The notes below the pieces were generated by a model that was not told the origin of the DNA, made no database searches, and saw only the letters and a list, made by a program, of their open reading frames with translations. Below are positions 11,841-24,295 of a DNA stretch of 64,000 nt, piece after piece. Origin of the DNA: Apostichopus parvimensis (lineage: Eukaryota > Echinodermata > Holothuroidea > Aspidochirotida > Stichopodidae); assembly GCA_000934455.1 (NCBI GenBank), contig KN888292.1, positions 27,453-91,452 of the forward strand. The letters run 5' to 3'. The first letter of the stretch is position 1. Each line of letters starts with the position of its first letter. A program made the position numbers and the translations under genes.

Positions 11841-12924
11841 AAACCCCTGATCAGATCATCATGCATTTCTTCTTAGATCTTAAGTCAATACTGTACACAC
11901 TCCAAAGCTGTTAGTCTGGCATGCATAACATCACTGTGTCTGTATTTGTAAGTTTGTTAGTTGGTCTGTGGTACCTACCATGTGGATAGGAATACCTTGT
12001 GTAAAGGGCACCTGTGTAAATATAGCAACATATGTCTTCAAACAATATTTTCAAAGTATTTACACTTCTCAAAGATATACAATTACTGTCACATCCAGTA
12101 ATTTTGTCTCTAGCAAATTATATCCACCCAATTCATAGCTTAATTCATGAAGTGCTATATATAATAATCTAATCAGCTGGATGGTCACATTACACTTTGA
12201 AACAGTCCGTATTTGAGCTGTGCAAAGACGTATAACCACGTACAGATTAGAATATTCATCACTCTTTGCCCCTTCCTTGACAACTGGAATTTTCATTGCC
12301 TGAACCTCACAGGAATATATTACATATATAGTAATAACATTATATGTGGCATAAAAAAGTGTATGACTAAGCTGGGAAGGTTTTATAACCAGCCTAGAAA
12401 CTATAATTGTTCATCTTTTGTAATACATGGACATATCAAGCATGTCAACTGTAATTCCAGTAATGCACCAAAAGTGACATTTTTGTTGGAGAATTTACAT
12501 CCATATTAGGACATGTTTTTAGCAAATTTTATGTTATGCATTTATTATACACTGTATATCAGTGACTGGCAGATGTTAATTACTGCCCTCTATTTAAAGG
12601 TTATATCTTAAATGTGATGGTCTAGATACATTCATAGATTCAGCTGACAGGTCTTTCTATTAGTTTAGTAGAGTGAACACCAACCCCTTACAGTGGCTCC
12701 CAAACCCTATACCCATTTGCTGATCTTTACACTGTATCCCAGCATCTGGTCCCAGGATGCTGGAGAGGGGGTGAAGGTGGGGGCGGCCCCGGGGGGTAGG
12801 ATGGCACTCATTACACCACACAGGCCAGCTGCCAGTTGACATGATATGATCATCTAGACATCTCACACAATAACCCATACTGTACTAGATGGAGCTAGGC
12901 GATATATATCCCTTCTTTACTTAC

Positions 12925-13353
12925 CCGAGTAATATGAGTTGTCGTATCTGGGATGAATGGCTGGTACCTTGTTTGCGGATGGTGTCCTGGAAGCGCTTCG
13001 CGGATCGAGATTCTCCACGTCTTCCTTTTCAAGCTCGGCCCGGACAATTTCTTTACCGAGTGCCGAGTCAACCTGCTCCAGCTCCTTCTGTATCTTCTCC
13101 TGTTTCTCTCGGCCGGAAGAATCCAGCAAGTCGTTCATGGATTTGCTCTTGTTCTTTCTGGGCACTAGAGACAGGAGAGGCGGTCCCGGCCACTCCGGCC
13201 TCTCCACCTTGGGGACTTCGTTTGGTCCGGGCCTATGGGCCGCAGAGAACTTGGCTTGCTTGATGATGAGGCTAGACAAGTTCTCATCTTTGTGTGGTTT
13301 CAACTTGGGTCGCAGACCATCAAAGGCACTCCTCGGACGGGGGCGGAATGGTC
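12925..13353 (-). CDS. ablim: ABLIM exon I: AbLIM-anchor region (largest exon)
   Basis: The 429-bp exon has acceptor CTTTCTTTGTAG and donor CTCGG|GTAAGT. After an Arg/Pro-rich start (PFRPRPRSAFDGLRPKLKP) comes SLIIKQAKFSAAHRPGP and then KVERPEWPGPPLLS, matching the vertebrate IIKFSKFPAAQ...WPGPP block of the AbLIM-anchor domain. The second half is a charged helical stretch (EKQEKIQKELEQVDSALGKE, then IVRAELEKEDVE) corresponding to the vertebrate LNSGLGQLILKEEMEKE segment, followed by a basic Ser/Thr tail ending RYDNSYYSG. GC content is well above the flanking introns. In this family the region lies between the LIM domains and the headpiece. Confidence 0.96.
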
Positions 13354-14443
13354 CTACAAAGAAAGGCAAGTTACAAAATAATTTAAAGTAACAGGCTTTA
13401 ATCTAATTTAAGCATAGCATGATCACTAGGGTGGAGGAACATACATGAATCAAACAATGTAAGCTTATTAGCTTTTGTAAACTAGCAGTCTTCTTGTACT
13501 AATGCACTAGGTGCGAGATGAAGATGCCACTATTAATATTTCATATTTATTCTACTAATTCCATACATCCATGGTGGCATTCTGCCAATTGTATTCCAAC
13601 ATTGATTTGTCTGCCAATCAACATATGTATTAATGCAAGGCTAATAGTGAGCTCATACACCATCAACAAACATCTTGAATACCGGTAAGTAATTACCAGT
13701 CAAAAATATCCTCTGGATATTAACAGGCTCTTACAGATGTAAAACAGAAATGTCCAATTCAAGAGATGTCAAAGAATAAATCGGTGACTAATTATGGAAA
13801 CGGATTTTAGAGAGCTATTAATGATGATTATCACTAATACATTCAAATTTTCTCCGGGCATAACTTTTCATTCTGCAGCAGGCAACGATTCTTATCGACA
13901 GAATGTAGCTAATGATCTCCAATCAGACTAAAAACGCCAACAGGCTCAGTGATTCTCTGCCACATTTTATATGAGAATAATTAATGTACAACTCCGCACA
14001 CACAATGTCAAGATTTGACGATCATGGTTGTCTGCAAGTGATGAAGCAAGAACCGTGCACATATCCAGTATGAAGTTCATCCATTAAGTTTATTTTAGGA
14101 TTCAATATGCTCACATGCTTTCAAACCCTAACCTCTGCTGACCTTTGACCCCTACTAAGGGAGGTCTAAATACCAAGTAACAGAGTCATCAGAGCTTTAT
14201 TTTAGAGTTCTCTTGTTTACAAGTTTCTCAGACATTTAATGACTGTTTACCTCAAATGACCATTTTTATGTTACACATACACGACATCAACGTCACATAG
14301 ATTCCACACGACGGTAAAAAAACAAAAGGTATACATTCTGTCCCCCCCTCCCCCTCCCCACAGCACAAGCAAAAGCATCATTATCATGAAAACATGAAGA
14401 AGATTTCCTGGATCATAATGATAAAAAAACAAAACCCACTTAC
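13354..14443. other. Intron I / microexon
   Basis: 1.1 kb, AT-rich, with a C-run near 14341-14359. Nothing else recognised. Confidence 0.75.
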
Positions 14444-14488
14444 CTCTTTGAAATGAAAAATCTCCACTGCTACTGGGAGACACATTTC
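14444..14488 (-). CDS. ablim: ABLIM candidate 45-bp microexon in linker
   Basis: This small symmetric exon (phase 1 to phase 1) has acceptor GTGAAGATAG-less form CTTCACAG and a perfect donor AAAGAG|GTAAGT. It reads xNVSPSSSGDFSFQRG and joins exon H to exon I in frame; skipping it also keeps frame. Support is splice-site quality and phase only; the Ser-rich sequence has no recognisable domain. It may be alternatively used. Confidence 0.62.
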
Positions 14489-16921
14489 CTGTGAAGATAA
14501 AGATAGTTAACTGGTCACAATGTTGTCTGGTTAAATTTATCAGTCATGGTTACTTATTGTCTCTCTGCTAAATCCAATTCTTCATCAACTTGATTATTTT
14601 GTGATGATGTGTGGGTGGTAATGTACTATACCCTGATACAGTAGTAGCATTTACCAACATACATCGAGTCACTCCAAGATTAATGTATGTCATCCAGTTA
14701 CAGAGTTGTTGACAATTGACAATTCATAATAATGGACATCAAATATGAATGTAAGAGACTGACTTCGGTCAGAGGAACATGCATGAATCAAGCAATCAAG
14801 CAGGCTTTGATAAGCCAATGAGGCTTCTTTGCGAGTTCCTGCTAGCAGGAGGATCTAAAATACATACATACATACATACTCCATGATACAGAAGAAAGCA
14901 ATTCTACTTTAAGGCTGTATTAATATTCTACATTCACGTTCCACAGTTACCACACTAGAAATGCTTTAATAGGCCCTATGTGTGCCTTGGACCTGATGAC
15001 ATAATCTGTTAGTACACATGTCTGCTGTCACAGCCATGCCAGGAATTAGGAAGTTTAATAGGCATCACTATCAAAGCATTACATGCAAATGAAAAACGGT
15101 GACTACATTATATATTTGTTGGAAACAAAATTTAATGTATTGACTTAAAAACAAATGAGTTATTTTGTTAATTAGTGATACAAACAGCAAGTTATAACAA
15201 CTTTTGACATTCAGTTATATCATAAACACAAAATTATCAACTTTTAAAACAACAACAACAGGAAAGAAATCAATTAAATCATAATTGAAATATGCAAACT
15301 GAAGAAAGCAAACCTATCACTCTGATAAAGATAACATAAAGACTATAACACTATATCTATAGACAATGTGAACAAATTGATACGTTACCATGGAAACACA
15401 TACGTCAATTAGAGTTTGAATGACTATTTAACAAACAATTAAATGGGAATGCCATTTTTTTTTATATATATTCAACTTTAAATGAAATCAGCCTCTCATC
15501 ATCGAGGTCCTCCCTTGGTTTGACCTTTGTACTTTATGACTTTTAATCTGGATTATTTTCTTGTTTGTTTTCCATTGAGAATTGTTTCTTGTTTTCAGAG
15601 GCTTCACTTTGCCTTGAGGTGTTAATTTGCTTTCTATTGTTTTAGGATAAACATGATTTCACCCTAATTGTATGTTCCCATTTTCTTTTCTTTTTGTCCC
15701 CTTCATTTTAGGCTAGCCCTTTGATTTGATGGATTTCACTTATAGCTTAATTTAATATTTCGACCTTGGATCTAGCTAACATTGTTTTTTCTTTTCTGTT
15801 TATATTGGTTACTATGTCTGTTGATTTCAAGGTAACCTCTTGATTTGTGATTTAAGTAGCACATCATGATTTGATATCAATATGTTATTTTGAGTATCAT
15901 CTCTTGATCTGATGTGATATTTACCATCTCCACCTTTCCCTTTTCTTGACATTAACGGGTGAACCTGGAACCTTCTTGTTAATTTATCAGATACTTGTGT
16001 ATTTTTCTCAGTTGTGAAATTAATTCGTTAACTTGTGTCTTTAAGTTACGCACGAACATCAATCCATGAGCAGAAGAGCCGTGCTATGACTCTTTTTTTA
16101 AAGTTCCCATCGCATCTGTCTCTTGCAGTGATCAATGATTCAATTGTGAGCAACAAAAGAGGATAAAAGTACAAGACTTTGATGAGTCTTTGAGTGAGTG
16201 AGAGAGGTGCGATGGTGATGGTGAGTCGGTTCTCTCGTAAGAGATGATGACAATCCTGCCTCTCGTCATATTTACATGACCTGGTTTGAAGATTTAATAA
16301 GACGAGGAGGGCATGCCTGGCGCTCACCATTTAATCGAGCTACGTCCCATCACATTATTTGAAAATGTCTTACTTTCATGGTTATAGAAAAGGCAACTCG
16401 CTCATGGATACCTTACTAGACCTTACTATAGTCTTTGCTTTTTCACGTAGACTTTTCTGAAGAGAGTTCTAATGGAGAGTTTGCAAACATCTCATTCTCT
16501 CATGACTCATGAGGTGTACTTTTCAAATGTTACGCACATCGGTAATACATTTTAAGTTTATTTGTTACATTTGATTTTAGGCTCAACTTCGGAGGGACGC
16601 ATCTCCCGTTTAACTTCTAACAAAGAACCAGAAAATCATATGTTAACTTTTTACCGTTGCTAGTTCCAGACTGTGGTTACTTTTTCCTGGAATCCATTTC
16701 AAATTTCTAAATTCCAGAATTTCATATTGCTAAATTGTTTTCTACATTTTTAAAAATGTGCCATATTTTCATCAGTTTACAGTAAGTTTTCAACACTATA
16801 GCTGTGATATAAATGAAATTCTACTAGAACAGGCAACATGCAAATGTATAATGATAGTATATATGGTATTATTAGTAAATTCATTCACTGAATTACAGAT
16901 CCCTCTGAATTCTGTGTCATT

Positions 16922-16979
16922 TAATGTAGTATGTCACTACATTTATGTTTAACATTTAATGTAGTATGTCGCTACATTT
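16922..16979. repeat. Tandem pair of short hairpins
   Basis: AATGTAG...CTACATT (7-bp stem, 7-nt loop) occurs at 16923-16943 and again at 16958-16978 within a 35-bp direct duplication; one base differs in the loops. Confidence 0.8.
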
Positions 16980-18390
16980 CTGAATTTACCATGCAGTCAC
17001 GATTCATATGTTCAGTGATATCTCCTGTCATGTGAAACTTGTTTTTAGCAAACGAGAGTGCCATAATTCAAATTTAATTGATCTGATCATAGAATGCAAC
17101 TAGTTCACAAGGTCAGCAGCTACTGTACTTTTCTGGAATTTTAAAGGAGCATACAGAATATGAAGCAAAGAATGACTTTAAAGTAAAGACAATAAATTCT
17201 GCTTGGCACTATTATTACAGATCCACAAGAATTGGTGAAGAAAACAGCAAGAACTGACAGTCCCTTCTTATCTCTCTTAGAACAAAGAAATTAACAAAGA
17301 ACCAGGTCAATGAGACATTAGTTTAGTTCTCATCACACTGAAGAATTACTGAATATTATTATTTTCCTAACTCAACCTTTCCAGTGGTGATTCATATAGA
17401 TTATAACCGCCTCCCAGTGGTGATTGTAGTGGACTATATCCCCCTTTGTTGAAGTATCTCCTTTAATATTTTCATCTCAACCTCTAAATTGTTTGTGATT
17501 TTGCAAACTCAGTATGCTCCTTTAAATGTCATGCAAAACATCAGGCATTGCACTTGTACATCCAGGTTTGTTTACCAAATACAAGCAAACTTTCCATAAA
17601 CAAGTTCTAGTGAAAGTAGCATGCACTTCTCACATCTAACATGATGAGGAAAGAGATTCCCAAAACATTAAACCTGCCCGAGCCTCCTCCTCCTCCATGA
17701 GAATTGAGCTCACACAAGCGAATGATTTTCATGCTGTATATATAATCAGGCAGGATGTTTAGCTAAATGCCTCAAAAATGGTGACTAAAATTCTGTGGAA
17801 TTAACTCATCGATTCTTAATCAAACAGAACAATTAACAGCAATAACTTGCACAACTTCTTTCTCAATGTAATACGAGCCAATACAGTTGCATTACTATCA
17901 AAACGTGCAAATTGATAGAGTAAAACGCAAACTTTACCGTTCGGTTTGACATAGGCTGATACAAGATGGCGTAGAAGAACAACCAACCCGTGACGTGCGC
18001 AGATAAACATTGATGGACAAATATGATTGGCAAGCAAGAGTGTTGAAGAACGTTGGAAAGAAAGGAAAACAGATAAAAAGAAGGAAAGATTCTCATATGT
18101 TTTGACCATTTCAATCACAGCAAACTTTCAAGACTTCTAAGCAAAATCTAGTAAGACTACTTGTTAGTGTACAGAGAAAGAGTTAAGATGTAAAAGTTCT
18201 TATAAAGCACTGAGACTGACATATAAAATTATATTACCAAAATTAGTGCAGAAAAAATTACGTGTAAAGTGGATAGTCTAACGGTTTTGGTTAATTAGTT
18301 AGTAAGAGAAGGACCTAATTACAAAACTTACAAAATGTATCCTGCACAAAATAAGGTCTGCAACCCCATTTAGTACAAATATTTCTTTGT

Positions 18391-18437
18391 GTGGGGGGGG
18401 GGGGGGGGGGGGGGGGGGAGGAGAGAGAGAGGAGAGG
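18391..18437. repeat. Poly-G run followed by GA-rich tract
   Basis: About 28 consecutive G, then a GAGAGAGAG-rich tail. Length in the assembly may be unreliable. Confidence 0.9.
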
Positions 18438-20302
18438 GTGATATTCAATACAAAAATTCATGTTAAAGATTAAAACTGACACAAGGTGACTCACTGAGGT
18501 TTACTATTGTTTGCCTCCTTCTGGCTATGTAGTACAGTCGGAAAAAATTGCTGAACCGAAACAAGCTTGTCAGCATATCTCAACCAATTCTAACTAATAG
18601 TTCATTAATTGCATAAATTTTCTTTTGTAGTTTTAATCTGTACTTCCAATAGCGATCATTAAGTTAAATATTAAATCGCAGCGACTTTATTTTCAGAGGC
18701 ATTTGCTCCTATATATATTGAGAAATTGGTTGGTCGAGTTTAGTTTGGGGTTACAAGTCGGTGATAATATCTGATGTCACTTGTGTGGACGAATCCTGCA
18801 CCCAATTTGCTTCAATCTGAGCTTACGGTATGGTTCTTGAAATGCATGTTACGAGCAACTGGTCATTGACTGCCAGAATTAACAGTACATTAAGAGCACC
18901 ACAGGTCAACGACTCCTGAAAATCACATAACAGCAGCAGTATTAGGCACACAAACATCAGCTATTAACCAAGAAGTCAATATGCAAATTTTGAAATAGTC
19001 AACCCTATACATCATCTCACTTCTTGTGGTATGAATGCACTTTAAGTATATAAATATATATTTATATCGATCTTCAAAACTTAGCAAAGACCTCTGTAAT
19101 CTCAACCCACAGAGCTGCTATAAGGAGTACTGAATTACAAAAACGGCCGCTGATTGAGCGACGTGTCCAGTCATACTCATCGCCAAGATAAAGTTTCTTC
19201 TTTAGTATTTCGTGTTAACATTTTTTTGGCTTTCTGTAGCATATCTGCAGTTAATTTTCGATGAAATGGTATGGATGAAGCCTAATACATGAGTTTGTTT
19301 TTATCATGACTGACATAAACTTCACTCATTTTTCTTCACTTAATAAACACCGTTAATTCATTTCCCATCCGATTCCTCAACCGAGGACATTTTTTTCTTT
19401 AAAGTTATTTTGATGTTTTGTCAAATATGTTACACAAGCTAGGTGAGATTTTGATCGGGAATAGATGTGATAAATAATGCTTGCAATTCACAAAGTTAGG
19501 CATAGATTTGAGAACCTATTGCTCTCAGCTCTTTTTTTCTAGAATGATACTTAATTTCTGTGTTTCTTGCATCCATTTCCCTGACGATGTTTTCGATGCT
19601 TATACTTTCCCACACGGCATTCTTTTACATGTTTTAAGTAGACTAGCTTAAACTATACAGAACACTATGAACAAAGATTTGCAGCTATAGTATGTGAAGA
19701 AATACGAGCATTCTCTCTGACAAAATAAATCCAATCCAGGAATCCCTCAGGTGGTTTCATGTGAACTTTACTAGAGAATAGCAATCTCTGCCTCAGTCAA
19801 ACATTTGTATGAAATAAATAGAGTAGTTAATGATAATGGTACAAACAGAGGCAATATTAAAGGTACGTGTGGTGACCAATAACAATACTAGATAGACTGG
19901 ACGTAAGATAGTTGAATGGAGAGAATCTGAAAAGTTAATATTAATAATAACAATATTTCATAATATTTCATAGGTCAAACACAATCTCTCATATCTGTCT
20001 ACAATTTTATGAGGCCATAAGCCCATAAGTTTTGAGTCCTAAAACACAACCTTAAGAAGCGTAATACTTGTTATGTAGTAATAAATACTTTATATGATAT
20101 GTTTAAGAAATTCTAAATATTCACTTAGAATCATATACATCAATAATTGATACTCTATCTGTTTGGACAGAGCCTAAATTATCCTGATGCATGATGCTAT
20201 ATAGGTTATCTGTGCTGTGTGATAGTATCTAGCATAAACAATCAGAGGTTCTTTATCCATGTTCAAAAAAACAAAAGGAACAATTTCTTTGATCAAAAGC
20301 TT

Positions 20303-20370
20303 TTAACCTTAATTTCCTAATAAACTTATTTTAACCTTAATTTCCTAATAACCTTATTTAACCTTAATTT
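20303..20370. repeat. ~28-bp tandem repeat, ~2.5 copies
   Basis: Unit TTAACCTTAATTTCCTAATA plus a short AT tail, repeated with small indels. Confidence 0.8.
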
Positions 20371-21283
20371 CAAGCATAAAAGTATCAGTGGGTCTCATGC
20401 AATATCATAGAAGGGTACCTTGCTGTTGTTATGTTGTATGTGTGTTAAACTTGGTCCTACCCTATCTTACCCTAGTATATCCAACCCTCTTGTCAGCAAC
20501 CCTCTCCCCATCTCCCCCCCCCCCTCCTTGCAGGGAAAAAAACAAAAGTAACTTGAAGCATTGGATAACTGATAACTGGTACTACATAGGTGATACCAAC
20601 ATCAGCTAGTATCCACCATCACCATCTGCTTTGAGATGAGTGTATACCATACTTACATACCCTCAAGTTCCTGTACATTATAATACCACACACATTTAAG
20701 ATTATCCTCAACGTTCCACTCTCAGTACAGCACAGATCAAATCATCAGTCATTTTTCTGTTTTGCTTGACAAGGATTGACAAATATTTCTGATGCTGAGG
20801 ATGTCTCAGCAGCATGTGACTATTGTATTTCTACCAATCAATTGTAAGATGATCACCTACACATCCTCTTCCTCCTACTCATCCTGACAACTTCATCCCT
20901 CTCATGGATGACAAACAGTCGTAACGAGACCGGTGGACAGAATCCACCTGGCTACTGATAGCAAAGTCTAAACATGGTTGCTATGTTCATTTCCAACGGT
21001 AAGTCTAGACTATACTGCACCCAATATCAATGAATGATTCATGATTGAAGTAAACAATCAATTGAAAAAACCTAATTTTCAGATGGACAAAATATGAGGG
21101 TTAGATTATAAGATTCTGAGAAACTTATGAACGATTTGTTTAAACGTATGCCCATGTGAATATACACTATAACTGTAAACGAGGTCAATACAAAATGTCT
21201 AAAAGAATTCATAATTGTAGAAAATGACACTATTTTCCATTTTGTTTAACAGAATTTTGAACTGATATGCAGACCTCTCTCTC

Positions 21284-21578
21284 NNNNNNNNNNNNNNNNN
21301 NNNNNNNNNNNNNNNNNNNNNNNNNNNNNNNNNNNNNNNNNNNNNNNNNNNNNNNNNNNNNNNNNNNNNNNNNNNNNNNNNNNNNNNNNNNNNNNNNNNN
21401 NNNNNNNNNNNNNNNNNNNNNNNNNNNNNNNNNNNNNNNNNNNNNNNNNNNNNNNNNNNNNNNNNNNNNNNNNNNNNNNNNNNNNNNNNNNNNNNNNNNN
21501 NNNNNNNNNNNNNNNNNNNNNNNNNNNNNNNNNNNNNNNNNNNNNNNNNNNNNNNNNNNNNNNNNNNNNNNNNNNNNN
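21284..21578. other. Assembly gap (295 N)
   Basis: Run of N directly after a CTCTCTCTC tract, so the gap probably collapsed a CT microsatellite. Translations across it are meaningless. Confidence 0.99.
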
Positions 21579-22848
21579 TAGAGGATCTAATCTGGCTGTC
21601 ATCTCTCATGAGGACTTTTTATTAACGACAGGATAAATATGTATTAATGGATGACTCTTGTTTATGTCAATACAGCTATTTACAGAGTTATTACTAGAGG
21701 CAGACAACAGCCAATATTACACGATTTATATCATATTAGAAATACTGATAATTTTTTACTTAAATGTGTGTTAAAGTAGTACTACAGATAAAGATGTCAA
21801 ATCCTGCAAGAAAAAAAAAAACCTAATCTTTTGGAATGATTTTTGAGTGGTTCTCCAAGTAAGGCTGATAAAAATATTCCACTTAGTTTACTGGTTATTG
21901 GGAACACTGGAGTTTTGCTTGCCAGAACTGAAGGTATTCAAGCTTTTATTGATCAAACATAGTAATTAATTATTCATAAAAAAAAGAAGGACTTTTGAAA
22001 GATTTCTCTAGGAATTTCATATAATCTTAAGGATGTGTATTATTCATAAAGTTTTAAGCTACTTTTAGTCTTTTGGGACATATTCTTACAATTCTATCTT
22101 TCATGTTTACATCATACAAAGCAAAATGGTACTTTAGCGCTCTTTCTATGCAGTTCGATTTGGGGAATGCTTTATCTATTTACCACATTGATTTTCAATG
22201 TTTAATATGGTTTAAAGATTGATCAGTGCACACAACATTTCCAAATTTGACCCTGGAGAGGTTTCGAGTAGAATCGATTTCGAGCTTGAATAAAAAATGA
22301 TCACTTTTGCCAAGCACATGCCAAGGTTCTCATTTTCAACATTTCAAATCACAAGAAAAAGTCAACATTTCTTGTAGTTTCATTAAATTATCAACTTTCA
22401 CTCAATCATGGAAGAAGGAAAAAAGAAAGAAGTGAGAAGAGCGAGATGATAAAGAGGAGAAACTTGAAGCAGAATTAGGGTTAATTAACTGCAGACCTGT
22501 TCCCCTATTTGTATCATTCATATATTTACTTCTGTATCTTAGTTATGGATCTACCATAATCCAAACCGACACCGAACATGCTCTTATGAAATGGTTCATT
22601 GCGATGATGTTGATTAAAAACTCTCACCAATAACCAGCCACTTTCAGCAACCTGGCATGCAATCTCTCATTCATCAAATGATTAAAAATTAACTGAAATA
22701 ACAAATTTCTTTCTGCTAGACTTTTTCATGAAAGGTCAAAACAGCACAGCGTTAGATTCTAGGTTTGAAGGTTTGCTTCATTTTATGAACGTCCTGCAAA
22801 TCTCATCTAGCAAGACACTTTTAATTTTATGAAAAAAAATATATTTAC

Positions 22849-23041
22849 CAAAGTGTGGAAACGGAGGTAACCTACCTGGTGTGTGGAAATGTGGAGCAGA
22901 GACTGCAGGTTCCGGTGTTTGCTGCATGGGTCTGGGATAAATGGGTATCTCATCGTCAGGTGGTAGATAGCTGATGCACAGGTTTGGATTCTGAGGATTC
23001 ATACTGTTGGATGACTTCACTGGTGAGTCATCAAAGGTGCC
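22849..23041 (-). CDS. ablim: ABLIM exon H: proline-rich linker after LIM4, two in-frame donors
   Basis: The acceptor is AATATTTTAG, in phase 0 after exon G. The exon encodes GTFDDSPVKSSNSMNPQNPN, then an acidic/proline stretch (YLPPDDEIPIYPRPMQQ) and ends HFHTPG or, with the farther donor, ...RLPPFPHF. The two possible donors are CACCAG|GTAGGT (exon end 22876) and CTTTG|GTAAAT (exon end 22849). They are 27 nt apart and both phase 1, so the product gains or loses nine residues. The segment matches the linker position between LIM4 and the anchor region, which is poorly conserved in the family. A 4-copy tandem array starts immediately on the intron side of the acceptor. Confidence 0.88.
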
Positions 23042-24260
23042 CTAAAATATTGACAGAAAAACAGCAAAGAATTGTTTGTGAGGACTGATTCACTCACACC
23101 CCCTTAAACTGGAAAATATGGGCAGAAAACAGCAAAGAATTGTTTCTGAGGACTGATTCACTCACACCCCCTTAAACTGGAAAATATGGACAGACAACAG
23201 CAACGAATTGTTTGTGAAGACTGATTCACTCACACCCCTTAAACTTGAAAATATGGACAGACAACAGCAAAGAATTGTTTCTGAAGACTGATTCACTCAC
23301 ACCCCTTAAACTGGCAAGAGTCACTTAGAAGAGTCACTGGATACAACTCTTATGCAAACTATTTGCTATGTATTTACAAAAAAAGAAGATGAAATATTCT
23401 TTTTAATAATCTTTCTTGATGTAATATTAATAAAGTCAGAACTCTGCTGAAGAAATTGTTAAATGCAGGTGAAGAGGACATGGACAAAGAGACAAGCTGT
23501 GATGACAGAAAACAATATTAATTGAACCTAGCATGAAACCCAGAGAAATTCCCACGATTCCAAGCCTGTACTAGTTATAAATTCGATTGCTCTTTGCCCA
23601 TTAACTTTGACTCACCGAACTTTTATTTCTGTTGTAGTCGTATACGAGGGCATGCTCTTTGATCTGCGCCGGGGAGAAATGGTAAAACTGGGGCAAGAAA
23701 AATTGATGATAGATGTAGAAGAAGACATAACACGATGAACTTCTACAGACTATAATTGAAAAAAGTGAACAAATAGTAAACATAAACAGTGCTACATTTG
23801 TCAATGTACCCAACATCAGGTAATAGTGAGTCTGCAAGATTTCCCATAATTGGCCTCCTTTTTTCTTTTTCTTTTTGCATTCTACCTTAAAACTTTCATC
23901 TTGCTCCTCTTTAGAAAAATATCATAGCATCTCTGTTTTCATTTTTTCCCAAATTCCCTGTTTGCTAAATAAATTCAACTGATCTTAAGTTGTTTTCATT
24001 CTTGCATGACAATCATATGAAAACAACAAATGACTAAATACTCCAAAGGGACTTGCTACAAGAAGATCTTGTAACTATCCCACAGTCACAGTCCCGATGC
24101 AAGGGGACTGGGGCTGAGAGCGGATCAGTCGTTTGGTAGTTTGGTTTTCGTGCCCAGGTTCTTTCCTGGGCGACTTTTTCTTAAAAAGTATCCCATGAAT
24201 CCTTTTCCTCTAGGTAATGTTCCTTTTCTCAGTGACTTTGTTTACTACTTTTATACATAC
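23042..24260. other. Intron H/G
   Basis: 1.2 kb. The first 270 bp next to exon H are the 4-copy array. Nothing else recognised. Confidence 0.85.
23044..23314. repeat. 4 x ~68-bp tandem array abutting exon H acceptor
   Basis: Four copies starting at 23044, 23113, 23181 and 23248 (periods 69, 68, 67). Each contains cagcaa(a/c)gaattgtttstga, gactgattcactcacacccc and ttaaactggaaaatatgg. On the transcript strand each unit carries TTTTCTG...CATATTTTCCAG or a near variant, similar to the true acceptor TTTTTCTGTCAATATTTTAG, which lies at the edge of copy 1. Confidence 0.92.
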
Positions 24261-24295
24261 CCCTTTTGAGCAATCAGGATGCCATATTTCCGTCC
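24261..24295 (-). CDS. ablim: ABLIM exon G: last LIM4 zinc ligands (35-bp microexon)
   Basis: Only 35 bp long, with acceptor TTTTACACAG and donor AAAGGG|GTATGT. It reads GTEIWHPDCSKG once the split Gly is completed. WHPDC provides the final His and Cys of LIM4 and is invariant in the family (vertebrate GSTVWHPDC). Too short for ORF-based prediction, but phases match on both sides. Confidence 0.95.

Larger units (their letters stand above)
9613..12924. other. Intron J/I
   Basis: 3.3 kb. Holds a hairpin (10881-10924), a C/T-rich minisatellite (11695-11840) and a G-rich patch near 12770-12800 close to exon I. No further exon recognised. Confidence 0.8.
14489..22848. other. Intron microexon / H, with assembly gap
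   Basis: 8.4 kb. Contains a tandem hairpin duplication (16922-16979), a long G-run with GA repeat (18391-18437), a 3-copy ~28-bp repeat (20303-20370), a C-run near 20515-20524 and the 295-N gap (21284-21578). No further exon recognised, but the gap could hide one. Confidence 0.75.

Noticed and set aside
12957-13391. Long + strand frames opposite exon I
   Set aside because: They are antisense shadows of the GC-rich AbLIM-anchor exon; the minus strand carries the recognisable family motifs and splice sites.
17690-17720. Possible Gly-rich exon on the minus strand (GGGGGSG)
   Set aside because: No convincing acceptor and stops close upstream; probably a GGA repeat in the intron.
21199-21609. 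Frames running through the N block
   Set aside because: Translation of undetermined bases.
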